The notes below the pieces were generated by a model that did not search any database, had not been told where the DNA came from, and saw only the letters and a program-made list of their open reading frames with translations. Position numbers and translations under genes: made by a program. DNA of 64,000 nt, from contig NZ_BCSX01000007.1 in NCBI RefSeq assembly GCF_001570425.1, forward strand, positions 1 through 64,000, in the 5' to 3' direction. This DNA comes from Mycolicibacterium brisbanense (GTDB lineage: Bacteria > Actinomycetota > Actinomycetes > Mycobacteriales > Mycobacteriaceae). Shown here in pieces: positions 36,395 to 45,308 of the stretch (its first letter is position 1; each line of letters opens with the position of its first letter).

Positions 36395-37945
36395 TCAAGA
36401 AACGCTTCCGGTGCGGGCGCTCTTTCGGCGTGGTCGCACCAGGACGAGCACGACGACAATCGCCACCACGGGCACCGCGGTCAGTATCCAGCCCAGCGTA
36501 TGGATCGCGTCGACCATGCTCGCCTGAGCCCCTGCCACAACCTCCCGCGCCCGCTGCGGATCCAAAACGTTGGCGCCGCCGACCGCACCGGGGCCGCCAT
36601 GGGCCGCCCTCAACGCCTCACGCGCTTGATCGTCGGTGATCCCGGCGCCCGCGAGCTTGTCCCGGCCGGAGTGCAGAAACACCGTGGTGCCAATCAGCGC
36701 GAACACCGCGGGCCCCAAGGAGTAGGCAGCTTGGCCCACACCGCTTTTCACCGCAGAGACGGCGCCGCTCAACTCGACGGGAGCGGTTTCGAGCATGATG
36801 GTCGCTTCGATTGTCTCCGCGACGGCGGCGCCGACGGCATTGAGGGCGACGGCCGCGAACAGCACCCACAGGGGGCTGTGTTCTCCGAGCCTGGTCAGGA
36901 CCAGCAACCCGGCCAGCAGCAGGAGCAGTCCGGCGACGAACACCGCTCGCCCACCCACTCGTGCGGCCGCACGGCCCGCTGCCGCCGCGCCGAGTGCGGA
37001 CAGCAGCGCCGCCGGTGCCATGAGAAACCCCAGCAGCGTGGAGGATTCGTCACGAACGGAGACGAGATAGAAGGCGAGCAGGATGGTCATGCCACCGCCC
37101 AGGAAATTGAAACTGGCGCCGGCGAAGACCGCGGCATCGAACGCCCCGGACCGGAAGATCCGCATGTCGAGGGCGGGGCTGGGCGTACGCAGTTCGTAGA
37201 CGACGAATCCGGCGCCCGCGACCAACCCGAACACTATGCAGACGATGGCCGTGGTGTTCAGCCCACCCTGCAGATGTGCCAGACCGTAGACCGTGGCCAG
37301 CAAGGCCGCCGCCACCAGAAGCAGGCCGGGTACGTCGAGTCGCCGGGCACCGCGCGGCGTTTCGGGCACGTACCGCAGGAGTAGGACCAAAGCGATGAGC
37401 GCCACCACAGGTGCGACGAGAAAGCCGGTGCGCCAACCGATGTGCTGAACCAGCAGGGTGCCGACGGCCGGCATCGGAACCGCGACGGCGAAGCTCGCGC
37501 CCAGATGCAGTGAGATCGCGGCCGCCCGGCGTGGTGGCGCGAAGACGACGTTGATGATGGCCAGCGACAGCCCCAGTTGCAGGGCGAACGCCACACCGAT
37601 TGCGCCACGGGCGAATATCAGCACGGCGGCGTTGGGCGCCGCGGCGGCGAGGACACCGAACACCACGGTGCCCAGCAGACCGAGGGTGTACATCCGCTTC
37701 ATGCCGTACTTGTCGCCGAGCGCCCCGGCTCCCAGGACGGTCGCGGCCAACGTGAGCGTGGCAACGCTCGCGACGAAGCTGGCGGTTCCGGCGGTCAGAT
37801 GCAAGCCGGCCCGTACCGATGAGATGTTGGCCGCGAGGATGACCGGGTCTGCCGCCGTGATACTGGCGCCCAGCCCTGTCGCGAGGATGGTCATGGTCGC
37901 GGCGGTGCCCGACACCCAGGTGGGCTGGTCTGCGGTGACTGTCAA
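36395..37945 (-). CDS. MFS drug transporter, DHA2 (14-TM) type
   Basis: A 516-residue major facilitator with about 14 spans, like the EmrB/QacA group. The inter-helix loop motif GALGDKYGMKRMYTLG (motif A, about residues 76-91) and a short DPVILAANISSV first-helix segment are visible. A disordered loop (GAGITDDQAREALRAAHGG) lies before the last span. The start is a TTG 6 bp after the glycosylase stop; a GTG at codon 12 is an alternative. It probably exports a small hydrophobic compound. Confidence 0.8.
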   Translation of the reverse strand: MTVTADQPTWVSGTAATMTILATGLGASITAADPVILAANISSVRAGLHLTAGTASFVASVATLTLAATVLGAGALGDKYGMKRMYTLGLLGTVVFGVLAAAAPNAAVLIFARGAIGVAFALQLGLSLAIINVVFAPPRRAAAISLHLGASFAVAVPMPAVGTLLVQHIGWRTGFLVAPVVALIALVLLLRYVPETPRGARRLDVPGLLLVAAALLATVYGLAHLQGGLNTTAIVCIVFGLVAGAGFVVYELRTPSPALDMRIFRSGAFDAAVFAGASFNFLGGGMTILLAFYLVSVRDESSTLLGFLMAPAALLSALGAAAAGRAAARVGGRAVFVAGLLLLLAGLLVLTRLGEHSPLWVLFAAVALNAVGAAVAETIEATIMLETAPVELSGAVSAVKSGVGQAAYSLGPAVFALIGTTVFLHSGRDKLAGAGITDDQAREALRAAHGGPGAVGGANVLDPQRAREVVAGAQASMVDAIHTLGWILTAVPVVAIVVVLVLVRPRRKSARTGSVS

Positions 37946-37951
37946 GTGTCG

Positions 37952-38806
37952 CTACTTCAGCAGCCGCGACATCCGGCGGTCGGCCAGCACCTTGCCGCCG
38001 GTCTGGCACGTCGGGCAGTACTGAAAAGACTTGTCCGCGAAGGACACTTCCCGCACGGTATCACCACATACGGGACAGGGCAGCCCGGTGCGGGCATGCA
38101 CACGCAGCCCGGACCGCTTCTCGCCCTTCAGCGTGGCGGCCTGCTGCCCGACCGAGCGGGTCACCGCATCGGTCAGCACCGAGATCATCGCATCGTGCAG
38201 ATCGGCCAGCTGGGCCTCGGTGAGCTTGTTTGCCGTCGCGAAGGGCGACAGCTTGGCCACGTGCAGGATCTCGTCACTGTAGGCGTTGCCGATCCCGGCG
38301 ATCACTTTCTGGTCGGTGATCACGTTCTTGATCCGGCCACTCTCGCCGGCGAGCGCGGCACCCAGCGCGGCCTGATCGAGTGCCAGCGCGTCCGGCCCGA
38401 GCGCCGCGATCTGGGGCACGTCGGACGGATCACGCACCACCCACACCGCGAGCCGCTTCTGCGTGCCTGCCTCGGTGAGGTCGAAGCCCTGCCCGTCGAG
38501 ATGGACCCGCAGCGCGATGGGTCCCTTCCCCGACGGTTTGAGCGGGGTGGGTGCGAGCTTGTCCGACCAGCGCAGCCAGCCGGCGCGCGACAGGTGGGTG
38601 ATCAGGTAGAGCTCACCGGCCTGCAGCCCCAGGTACTTGCCCCACCGGGCCGCCCCGGTGACAGTCTGCCCGTGCAGCGCCGACACCGGCGGGTCGAAGG
38701 TCTTGAGCACTGACAGCGCGGCGACGTCGACGCGCGTCACCGGCCGTCCGGTGGCATGTCGACGCAGGTGGTCGGCGAGGGCCTCTACCTCAGGCAACTC
38801 GGGCAC
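37952..38806 (-). CDS. Fpg/Nei family DNA glycosylase
   Basis: A 284-residue glycosylase. It begins V/M-PELPEVEALADHL, placing the catalytic Pro at position 2 and Glu at position 3. It has the H2TH segment (LGPDALALDQAALGAAL, KNVITDQKVIAGIGNAYSDEILH) and a C-terminal zinc finger with CPVCGDTV and YCPTCQTGG. These hydrolyse oxidised bases and cut the abasic site. M. tuberculosis Rv0944 at the equivalent position is, as I recall, much shorter, so this looks like a full-length form. The start is a GTG. The open frame continues upstream without similarity. Divergent from the FUSC gene. Confidence 0.9.
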   Translation of the reverse strand: MPELPEVEALADHLRRHATGRPVTRVDVAALSVLKTFDPPVSALHGQTVTGAARWGKYLGLQAGELYLITHLSRAGWLRWSDKLAPTPLKPSGKGPIALRVHLDGQGFDLTEAGTQKRLAVWVVRDPSDVPQIAALGPDALALDQAALGAALAGESGRIKNVITDQKVIAGIGNAYSDEILHVAKLSPFATANKLTEAQLADLHDAMISVLTDAVTRSVGQQAATLKGEKRSGLRVHARTGLPCPVCGDTVREVSFADKSFQYCPTCQTGGKVLADRRMSRLLK

Positions 38807-38848
38807 GCCTTCCAGTGTGTCAGGCCGACACCGAGCATGCTGGTATCC

Positions 38849-40576
38849 ATGCCAGAGCGGCCGCCGCCAAAACCGGTTTCCCACCCGCTGCGCAACGTCT
38901 TCGTGCTCAACCCAGGGCCGCAGCGCTTTCTGTTCGCCCTGCGCGCCGGGCTGTGCATGGCGGTCCCGGTCCTGGTCGGCTGGGCCGCAGGGCACACCGC
39001 TGCCGGGTTGATCGCCACCATCGGCGGGTTCACGTCCGTGTACGGCAGCGGCAGACCCTATCTCAACCGGGGCATGTATCTGGGCACGGTGGTGCTGTGC
39101 TTCGCGGCCGCGGTGGCACTCGGGGATTGGGCCGCCGCGACGCCGTGGCTGGCGGTGGGAACGGTGACGGTGATCGCGATGGTCGCCGCACTGGTGTGCA
39201 ATGCGCTGGCCATCGGACCACCCGGCGCTTACCTGTTCGTGCTGGCGTGCGCGGCCGGCACGGGCGTGGCCACCACGCATCTGTCGCCGCTGCACCTCGC
39301 GGCGCTCGTGCTGGCCGGGGGCGCCTTCGCGTGGGTGGTTCACATGGCGGGCGCGCTCGCGCGTCCGCGCGGCCCGGAGCGCGCCGCGGTGGCGGCCGCC
39401 GCGACGGCGATTGCCGGGTACATCGACACGATCGGTGACGGGGCCGCCGAAGCATCAGCCCGGCACCGGGCCGCCACGCTGTTGCACACGGCGTGGATCA
39501 CTCTGGTCACCTACCAGCCGGTGCAGCCCAAACCGGACGACACCCTCTACCGCCTGAGGGTGATCAACCGTCGGCTGCACGCGCTGTTCGCCGAGGCCAT
39601 GCGCAGTGCCGACACGGGTCGGCCGCTGCCGTTCGACGGGGCCGAGCTGGCCAGGCATCTGGCCACCGTGCCCGCCGACGCCTTCGTCGACGACCATGGC
39701 GCAGAAGGGGTTCCGCTCGGCAGGCCCAGCGCGGCCACATTGTTGCGCCGGGCCGCGACCCCGGGTTCGAACTCGCTGCGACTGGCCGGCCGCGTCGGAA
39801 TCGCCGTCTTGATCGCCGGCGCCATCGCCGGCGCGCTGGGTATCAGCCACGCGTATTGGGCGATGGCGACTGCGGTGCTGATGCTGCATCAGGGATTCGA
39901 CTGGACGCGGACCATACAGCGCGGCATCGAACGGACGCTGGGTACCTGGCTGGGCCTCGGCGTCGCGGGGGCGATCCTGGCCCTGCACCCGCAGGGAGTG
40001 TGGTTGGCCGTGGTGCTGGGTGCCTTGCAGTTCACCATCGAGATGTTCGTGGTGCGCAACTACACGCTGGCCGTCATCTTCATCACGCCCGCAGCGCTGA
40101 CCATCGCGTCGGGCGGCGCCCCGGTCGCCGACGTCGGGAGCCTGTTGCTCGCCCGCGGCGGTGACACGCTAATCGGTTGTGCGGTGGCCCTTTTGGTGTA
40201 TTGGGTGACCGAGCGCAGCCGTCCGCCTGCCGGACTCACCGCTGCCATCTCGGCCACCCTGGCCGCGGTCGACACGACAGTCAGGCATCTTGCGGCCGGC
40301 GACGTCACCTCACCGATCGCCCGCACGGATCGCCGCGATCTGCAGCTGCAGGCGATGGCGATGCTGCCCGCGTACGACATCGGGGTCGGTGGATCGGCCG
40401 CGCAACGCGCTGCCGCCGAACGTTTATGGCCCACGGTGGTGGTCGCCGAGCAACTCGCCTATCGCACGCTGGCGGCGTGCTGGGCGCTGGAACACGACGG
40501 GAACACCGAGGCAGCCGCCGATACGGCTGCCGATCTGGCCGAGCAGCTCTCAGCGCTCGGGTTGCCAGACCAGTGA
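38849..40576 (+). CDS. FUSC family membrane protein
   Basis: A 575-residue protein with two blocks of hydrophobic helices (about residues 27-165 and 315-455), separated by a cytoplasmic helical linker. This is the plan of the fusaric-acid-resistance/aromatic-acid exporter (FUSC/YccS) family. Segments such as RAGLCMAVPVLVGWAAGHTAAGL and GRVGIAVLIAGAIAGALGISHAYWAMATAVLML illustrate the repeat. An ATG four codons earlier (38837) is also possible. Its end overlaps the convergent small membrane protein by 27 bp. The exported compound is unknown. Confidence 0.8.
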   Translation: MPERPPPKPVSHPLRNVFVLNPGPQRFLFALRAGLCMAVPVLVGWAAGHTAAGLIATIGGFTSVYGSGRPYLNRGMYLGTVVLCFAAAVALGDWAAATPWLAVGTVTVIAMVAALVCNALAIGPPGAYLFVLACAAGTGVATTHLSPLHLAALVLAGGAFAWVVHMAGALARPRGPERAAVAAAATAIAGYIDTIGDGAAEASARHRAATLLHTAWITLVTYQPVQPKPDDTLYRLRVINRRLHALFAEAMRSADTGRPLPFDGAELARHLATVPADAFVDDHGAEGVPLGRPSAATLLRRAATPGSNSLRLAGRVGIAVLIAGAIAGALGISHAYWAMATAVLMLHQGFDWTRTIQRGIERTLGTWLGLGVAGAILALHPQGVWLAVVLGALQFTIEMFVVRNYTLAVIFITPAALTIASGGAPVADVGSLLLARGGDTLIGCAVALLVYWVTERSRPPAGLTAAISATLAAVDTTVRHLAAGDVTSPIARTDRRDLQLQAMAMLPAYDIGVGGSAAQRAAAERLWPTVVVAEQLAYRTLAACWALEHDGNTEAAADTAADLAEQLSALGLPDQ

Positions 40577-40936
40577 CAGTAGCCAGCTGACGATCGACAG
40601 CACGATCGCCGCCCAGATCGCGGTCCACCAGAACTCGTTGATCTGCAGACCCCAGTGGGTGGTGCTCTCGGTGATCCTCGACGTGATCCACAGCATGAGT
40701 GCGTTGATCACGATGTGGATGAGCCCGAGCGTCAGGATGTAGAGCGGTATCGAGAGGATCTGAACGATCGGTTTGATGATGGCGTTGACGACGCCGAAGA
40801 TCACCGCGACGACGAAGATGATGCCGACGCGTTGCAGCGTGGTGTCGCCGCCGACGAAACTCATTCCCGGCACGATCAGCGTCACGATCCACAGTGCGAG
40901 CCCGGTCAGCCCGGCGCGCAACAGAAATGAGGTCAT
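40550..40936 (-). CDS. Small phage-holin-4-like membrane protein
   Basis: A 128-residue protein with four hydrophobic spans, including VNAIIKPIVQILSIPLYILTLGLIHIVINALML, the core of the PF04020-type family. The family name comes from a phage holin resemblance, but members are ordinary bacterial membrane proteins and no prophage genes are nearby. It lies 5 bp after the cobF stop on the same strand, so the two may be co-transcribed. The role is unknown. Confidence 0.82.
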   Translation of the reverse strand: MTSFLLRAGLTGLALWIVTLIVPGMSFVGGDTTLQRVGIIFVVAVIFGVVNAIIKPIVQILSIPLYILTLGLIHIVINALMLWITSRITESTTHWGLQINEFWWTAIWAAIVLSIVSWLLSLVWQPER

Positions 40937-40941
40937 GGGTG

Positions 40942-41694
40942 TCAGTCTGCCGATCGCAGTAGGTAGGTGTCCATGATCCAGCCGTGGCGTTCGCGCGCCT
41001 CGGCCCGCGCCGCGACGATCTGCTCACCCACCTCGCCGACGCGGCCGGCGAACAGGATCTCGTCGGGTGTGCCCAGGTAAGCGCCCCACCAGATCCGGGT
41101 CTGCTGCGGGCAATCCTGAAACGAGCATTCGGCGTCCAGCATCACCACCGCGGTGCCCGAGATGCCCTCGTCGCGCAACCGGCGGCCCGTGGTGATCAGT
41201 ACCGGCTCGCCGACGTCGTTGAGCGGTATGCGATGCCGCGCCGTCAGCGCCTGGACAGCGGTGATGCCAGGGATGACGTCGTAGTCGAATTCCACATGCT
41301 CGGCGACCCGGTCGAGGATGCGCAGGGTGCTGTCATACAGCGACGGATCTCCCCACGCGAGAAACGCACCGGTCCCGTCCGGCCCCAGCTCGGTCTCGAT
41401 GGCCTGAGCCCAGATCCTGGCCCGTTCGGCGTGCCAGTCGGCGACGGCACTGGTGTACTCCCCGGTGGTGGCGCGTGGCGGGTCGACCAGTTCCACGAAC
41501 CGATAACCGGGCTCGCGAATGAAGCGTTCGCAGACGGCTCGTCGCAGCGCGACCAACTCGTCGGAATCGGTCCCGCGCCGCGGCGCCTTGTCCATCGCGA
41601 AGAACACCTGCGTGTCGTTGAGCGCGGAAACCGCTTGTGCCGTGACGTAGTCGGGATCGCCCGCGCCGATACCGATGACATGGATGTGGCGCAC
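40942..41694 (-). CDS. cobF: Precorrin-6A synthase (deacetylating)
   Basis: A 250-residue SAM-dependent methyltransferase of the aerobic cobalamin pathway, which methylates C-1 of precorrin-5 with loss of acetate. It shows HVIGIGAGDPDYVTAQAV, TGAFLAWGDPSLYDSTLRIL, VIPGITAVQALTARHRIPLNDVG and the WGAYLG segment, all typical of CobF. The start is a GTG. It is alone, with no other cobalamin gene near. From memory, M. tuberculosis complex strains have lost this gene, so its presence supports a fast-growing environmental relative. Confidence 0.9.
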   Translation of the reverse strand: MRHIHVIGIGAGDPDYVTAQAVSALNDTQVFFAMDKAPRRGTDSDELVALRRAVCERFIREPGYRFVELVDPPRATTGEYTSAVADWHAERARIWAQAIETELGPDGTGAFLAWGDPSLYDSTLRILDRVAEHVEFDYDVIPGITAVQALTARHRIPLNDVGEPVLITTGRRLRDEGISGTAVVMLDAECSFQDCPQQTRIWWGAYLGTPDEILFAGRVGEVGEQIVAARAEARERHGWIMDTYLLRSAD

Positions 41695-41818
41695 ACCCGA
41701 AGGGTAACGATCCGACAGCGCGCCAAAGTATGCGGTACCGTAGGTATTGACTAAATGTTGCGAAGAGCCCTAATTTCGATGGGCAGCTTCGCTCCGGTCA
41801 GTCGAAGGGACGTCAACG

Positions 41819-43075
41819 GTGACAACTTCGGTCAGGGCGGCCAACGCCGCCACACGTGACGAGTTCTCCGAGCGCCTGCTCAAGGGTTCGGTGCGCAAAT
41901 CCTATGCACCGGTCGTAGACATCGACTGGGACGCACCGCTGGACCCCGACAAGTTCTATCTGCCCCCGAAGACGGTGTCGTTGTACGGAACCCCGTTGTG
42001 GGACAGCATGACCCGCGCCCAGCAGATCGAGCTGTCGCGCCAGGAGCTGGTCAACACGCTTTCGGCGGGCATCTGGTTCGAGAACATCCTCAACCAGGCG
42101 CTGCTGCGCAAGATGATGCATCAGGACCCCACCGCCCGCGCCACCCACTACGAACTCACCGAACTGGGCGACGAAACCCGGCACATGGTGATGTTCGGCA
42201 AGGCCATCGAGAAGGTCGACGCCAAACCGGTGCGCCCGCGGCTGTACCAGCGCATGATCATCAACGCCCTGCCGTTCGCATTTCGCGGCTCGTTGCTGTG
42301 GGTGGCAGCGCTGATCGGTGAGGAGATCTTCGACTCGCTGCAGCGCCAGATGATGGATGATCCGGAACTGCAGCCAATGATCCAGCGCCTCATGCGGATT
42401 CATGTCACCGAAGAGGCCAGGCACATCCAGTTCGCCCGCGACGGGCTGCGCAAGCGCACGCCGACGATGCCGTGGATCACCCGCGCCTGGGTCGGCAATC
42501 TCAACGGGGTCGGCGGTCTGTTCTTCCGCTTCCTGTTCACCAACAAGGTGCAGTACCACCGCGTCGGTCTCGACGCCCGCGCGGCCCGCGCGATGGCTCG
42601 CGCCAGCAGCCACCGACACGAGACTCAGATCGCCGGATTCGCCCCGCTGGGTGCGTTCCTGGAAGAGGTCGGGCTGATGGGCCCCATAGCGCGCCGGTTG
42701 TGGCGCCGTACCGGGTTCCTGCCCGCCGCCGCACCGCGTGGCGGCGCGCTGCCGACGAGCGCGGGTACGGGCGCCGAGGCCGACGATGACGACGTATACG
42801 ACGGCGCGGCGACGCTGCAGATCGCCGGCCAGGAACACCCCGTTCACGTCCGCCTGACCGGACACGTGGACCCCATCGACGGCCGATACCACTGGCGTGG
42901 AACGATTCTCGACGCACCGGCCGCTGCGAACGTCGGCCCGGTACGGCTTGCCATCGAATCCCGATGCGTGGACGCGCGAATCACCGAACGTACCACGCAG
43001 GGCAGCTATTCGATCGTCGGCATCGGCGCGCCGCCGTTCGCGCTGCCGCACGTGGAGGTCACCGTCGTCGAGTGA
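41819..43075 (+). CDS. AurF-type diiron oxygenase with DUF4873 domain
   Basis: A 418-residue protein. Residues about 20-290 form a helical ferritin-like domain with candidate iron ligands in QELVNTLSAGIWFENIL, ELTELGDETRHMVMFGKAIE (ExxRH) and HVTEEARHIQFAR (EExRH). This resembles the AurF family of p-aminobenzoate N-oxygenases. The C-terminal ~110 residues (VYDGAATLQIAGQEHPVHVRLTGHVDPIDGRYHW) match a DUF4873-like domain. The GTG is supported by AAGGGA about 10 nt upstream. It may oxygenate an amine or aromatic substrate, but the actual one is unknown. Divergent from cobF. Confidence 0.8.
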   Translation: MTTSVRAANAATRDEFSERLLKGSVRKSYAPVVDIDWDAPLDPDKFYLPPKTVSLYGTPLWDSMTRAQQIELSRQELVNTLSAGIWFENILNQALLRKMMHQDPTARATHYELTELGDETRHMVMFGKAIEKVDAKPVRPRLYQRMIINALPFAFRGSLLWVAALIGEEIFDSLQRQMMDDPELQPMIQRLMRIHVTEEARHIQFARDGLRKRTPTMPWITRAWVGNLNGVGGLFFRFLFTNKVQYHRVGLDARAARAMARASSHRHETQIAGFAPLGAFLEEVGLMGPIARRLWRRTGFLPAAAPRGGALPTSAGTGAEADDDDVYDGAATLQIAGQEHPVHVRLTGHVDPIDGRYHWRGTILDAPAAANVGPVRLAIESRCVDARITERTTQGSYSIVGIGAPPFALPHVEVTVVE

Positions 43076-44231
43076 CGACAGTGGTGGCGAGCAACCCCAC
43101 CGCGAACACACCGCCTGCGACGCCTGACACCAGCAGCGGCAGCTGCCCGGCCTGGCCCGCAATGCCGTTCCACAGCAGCCCGGCCCACAGTCCGGCGCCG
43201 AGCACGGCAAAACCGCTGAGGCCCTGGAAAACTCCCTGGGCGCTGCCCTGCAGATCGGTGCTCACCAACGACGACACCCAGGCTTTGCCGACCCCGTCCG
43301 TACAGCCGGTGAACAGGCCGTACGCCCCGATCAGCAGCCAGGCCACCACGGGATCGGTGGTCAGCCCGAGCCCGGCGTAGCCGACCGCGAAGAACACCAA
43401 CCCGACGCCGAACACCGGCAACCGCCCGATCCGGTCGGCCAGCAGTCCCGCCGGGTAGCTGGAGATCGCGTACACCGCGTTGTAGGTCACGTAGGCCAGG
43501 ATCACCTCGACGACGGAGAAGCCGAGCTCGTTGAGCCGCAACAACAGCAGTGCGTCAGGGAAATTCACCAGCCCGAACAGCACCAGCACGGCCGTCACCC
43601 GCCAGTAGCGGGCCGGCAGATCGCGCACCCGCGCGAAGGTCGGCGTACGCGCCGTAACGGGCGCCCGGCGTTTCTCGGTGACCATGAACACCAGCGCCAC
43701 GCTGAGCACGGCAGGTACCACCGCGATCCACAGCAGCGGCGGGATCCGGTGGTCGAGCAGTTCATAGCCCGCGAGGCCAAGCAACGGGCCGACCACAGCA
43801 CCCAAAGTGTCCATGGCCCGGTGGAATCCGAAAACCCGACCGCGGAAGGACTCGTCGATGCCGGCGACCAGAAGGGCATCCCGTGGAGCGCCCCGCACCC
43901 CCTTGCCCAATCGGTCCACGACGCGGCCAGCCAGCACGCCGGGCCAGGCCCCGGCAGCCGCGACGATCACCTTGCCCAGTGCGGCCATACCGTATCCGGT
44001 GGCGATCAACGGCCGCTTCGCAAACCGGTCACCGAGCGGGCCCGCCGCCAGCTTCGTCAGGGCGGCGGCCCCTTCGGCGGCGCCCTCGACGGCGCCGACG
44101 ACCGCCGGTGGCGCGCCGAGGACAGCGGTGAGATAGATGGGCAGCAAAGGATAGAGAAGTTCACTCGCGGCGTCCTGAAGAAACGACACCGCGGAGAGCA
44201 CCCGGACATTGCGGGTAAGCCAGGGCCGCAC
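43059..44231 (-). CDS. MFS transporter
   Basis: A 390-residue twelve-span major facilitator. Recognisable points are LQDAASELLYPLLPIYL near the N-terminus, the motif A-like GPLGDRFAKRPLIATG, DRLGKGVRGAPRDALL after helix 5 and AGLLADRIGRLPVFGVGL in the second half. The KGxRxxPRD loop is a mark of one actinobacterial MFS group. The start is the GTG of VRPWLTRN; upstream frame shows no similarity. It overlaps the AurF-like gene by 17 bp at the 3' end. The substrate is unknown. Confidence 0.8.
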   Translation of the reverse strand: MRPWLTRNVRVLSAVSFLQDAASELLYPLLPIYLTAVLGAPPAVVGAVEGAAEGAAALTKLAAGPLGDRFAKRPLIATGYGMAALGKVIVAAAGAWPGVLAGRVVDRLGKGVRGAPRDALLVAGIDESFRGRVFGFHRAMDTLGAVVGPLLGLAGYELLDHRIPPLLWIAVVPAVLSVALVFMVTEKRRAPVTARTPTFARVRDLPARYWRVTAVLVLFGLVNFPDALLLLRLNELGFSVVEVILAYVTYNAVYAISSYPAGLLADRIGRLPVFGVGLVFFAVGYAGLGLTTDPVVAWLLIGAYGLFTGCTDGVGKAWVSSLVSTDLQGSAQGVFQGLSGFAVLGAGLWAGLLWNGIAGQAGQLPLLVSGVAGGVFAVGLLATTVVTRRR

Positions 44232-44303
44232 ACGGAAATCATGCCGTGTCGCGATGCATTGCCTAGGCGTAGGTTGGGTAACCAGGGCACATAAAGGTGC
44301 GCA

Positions 44304-45308
44304 ATGACAGACTTTGACGGGGCAACAGGCGTGGTTGCGGTCGGCGCTTCGGCCGGCGGCGTGGAAGCGTTGACCCGTTTGGCAGCCGGCCTCACACCGG
44401 ATCTGCCCTATGCGGTACTGGTGGTACTGCACGTGCCGGCCGACGCTCCGAGCGTGCTCGCGAGAATCCTCAGTCGAGCCGGCCCACTACCGGCGAGGAC
44501 GGCGTTGACCGGCGCGCCATTGGAACCCGGAACCATCTATGTCGCGGCGCCGGATCGCCATCTGCTGGTCCACGACCATCAGACGCTGTTGACCGAAGGG
44601 CCGACCGAGAATGGCCACCGCCCGGCCATCAATGCGTTGTTCAGATCAGCCGCCCTCACGTTCGGCCCGCGCGCCATCGGCGTCCTGCTGTCGGGCGTGC
44701 TCGACGACGGTGTGCTCGGTTCGGCCGCGATCCGGTCCCGGGGTGGCACCACCATCGCACAGACTCCATCCGATGCGCTGTTCGCGTCGATGCCGCAGAA
44801 CGCGGTCGAGGCGGGAGTGATCGACCATCAGGCCGACGCCGCAGAGATGGGAGGCCTCATCAAACAGCTCACTGGGCGGGTGATCGAGGAACGACAGATG
44901 GAACCTGACAACTCCATGGAGCTCGAGAACAGAATTGCGATGGCGAAACCATTTTCGACCGACTTCGACAGCGAGGCGCTCGGCCCCCCGTCCGGCTACA
45001 TCTGCCCGGACTGCCATGGCTCGCTCGCCACCGTGGGCAAGGGCAGCTATCGGTGCCGCGTCGGCCATGCGTGGACGGCCGAAGCCTTGCTGCGGGCCCG
45101 CGATCAAGAAATGGAGACCGCGCTGTGGGTCGCGGTACGCAGTCTGCAGGAAAAGGCCAAGCTGTCGCGGCACCTCGCAGAGCAGACCGGCCCCGGGCAG
45201 ATCGCCGAACGGTACTACAAGATCGCCGACGAGGCCGAGCACGCGGTATCGGTACTCGGCGAACGCCTGTCGGCGACGACCCGTCAATCGGAGGGTCGCG
45301 GTGGCTAG
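44304..45308 (+). CDS. CheB-type methylesterase without receiver domain
   Basis: A 334-residue protein with a CheB catalytic domain at residues 8-195. The catalytic triad is Ser16 in GASAGG, His43 in VLHVPAD and Asp135 in SGVLDDG. The usual N-terminal response-receiver domain is absent. The C-terminal part has a small zinc-ribbon-like motif (ICPDCHGSL and RCRVGHAW) and a helical tail. CheB removes methyl groups from chemoreceptor glutamates, but mycobacteria have no flagella, so the target here is not a standard receptor. It overlaps the STAS-HATPase gene by 8 bp and starts the cluster. Confidence 0.85.
   Translation: MTDFDGATGVVAVGASAGGVEALTRLAAGLTPDLPYAVLVVLHVPADAPSVLARILSRAGPLPARTALTGAPLEPGTIYVAAPDRHLLVHDHQTLLTEGPTENGHRPAINALFRSAALTFGPRAIGVLLSGVLDDGVLGSAAIRSRGGTTIAQTPSDALFASMPQNAVEAGVIDHQADAAEMGGLIKQLTGRVIEERQMEPDNSMELENRIAMAKPFSTDFDSEALGPPSGYICPDCHGSLATVGKGSYRCRVGHAWTAEALLRARDQEMETALWVAVRSLQEKAKLSRHLAEQTGPGQIAERYYKIADEAEHAVSVLGERLSATTRQSEGRGG

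Noticed and set aside
40550..40936. Holin-like protein as sign of a prophage
   Set aside because: The family name is historical, no other phage gene is near, and the gene sits in an operon-like position with cobF.
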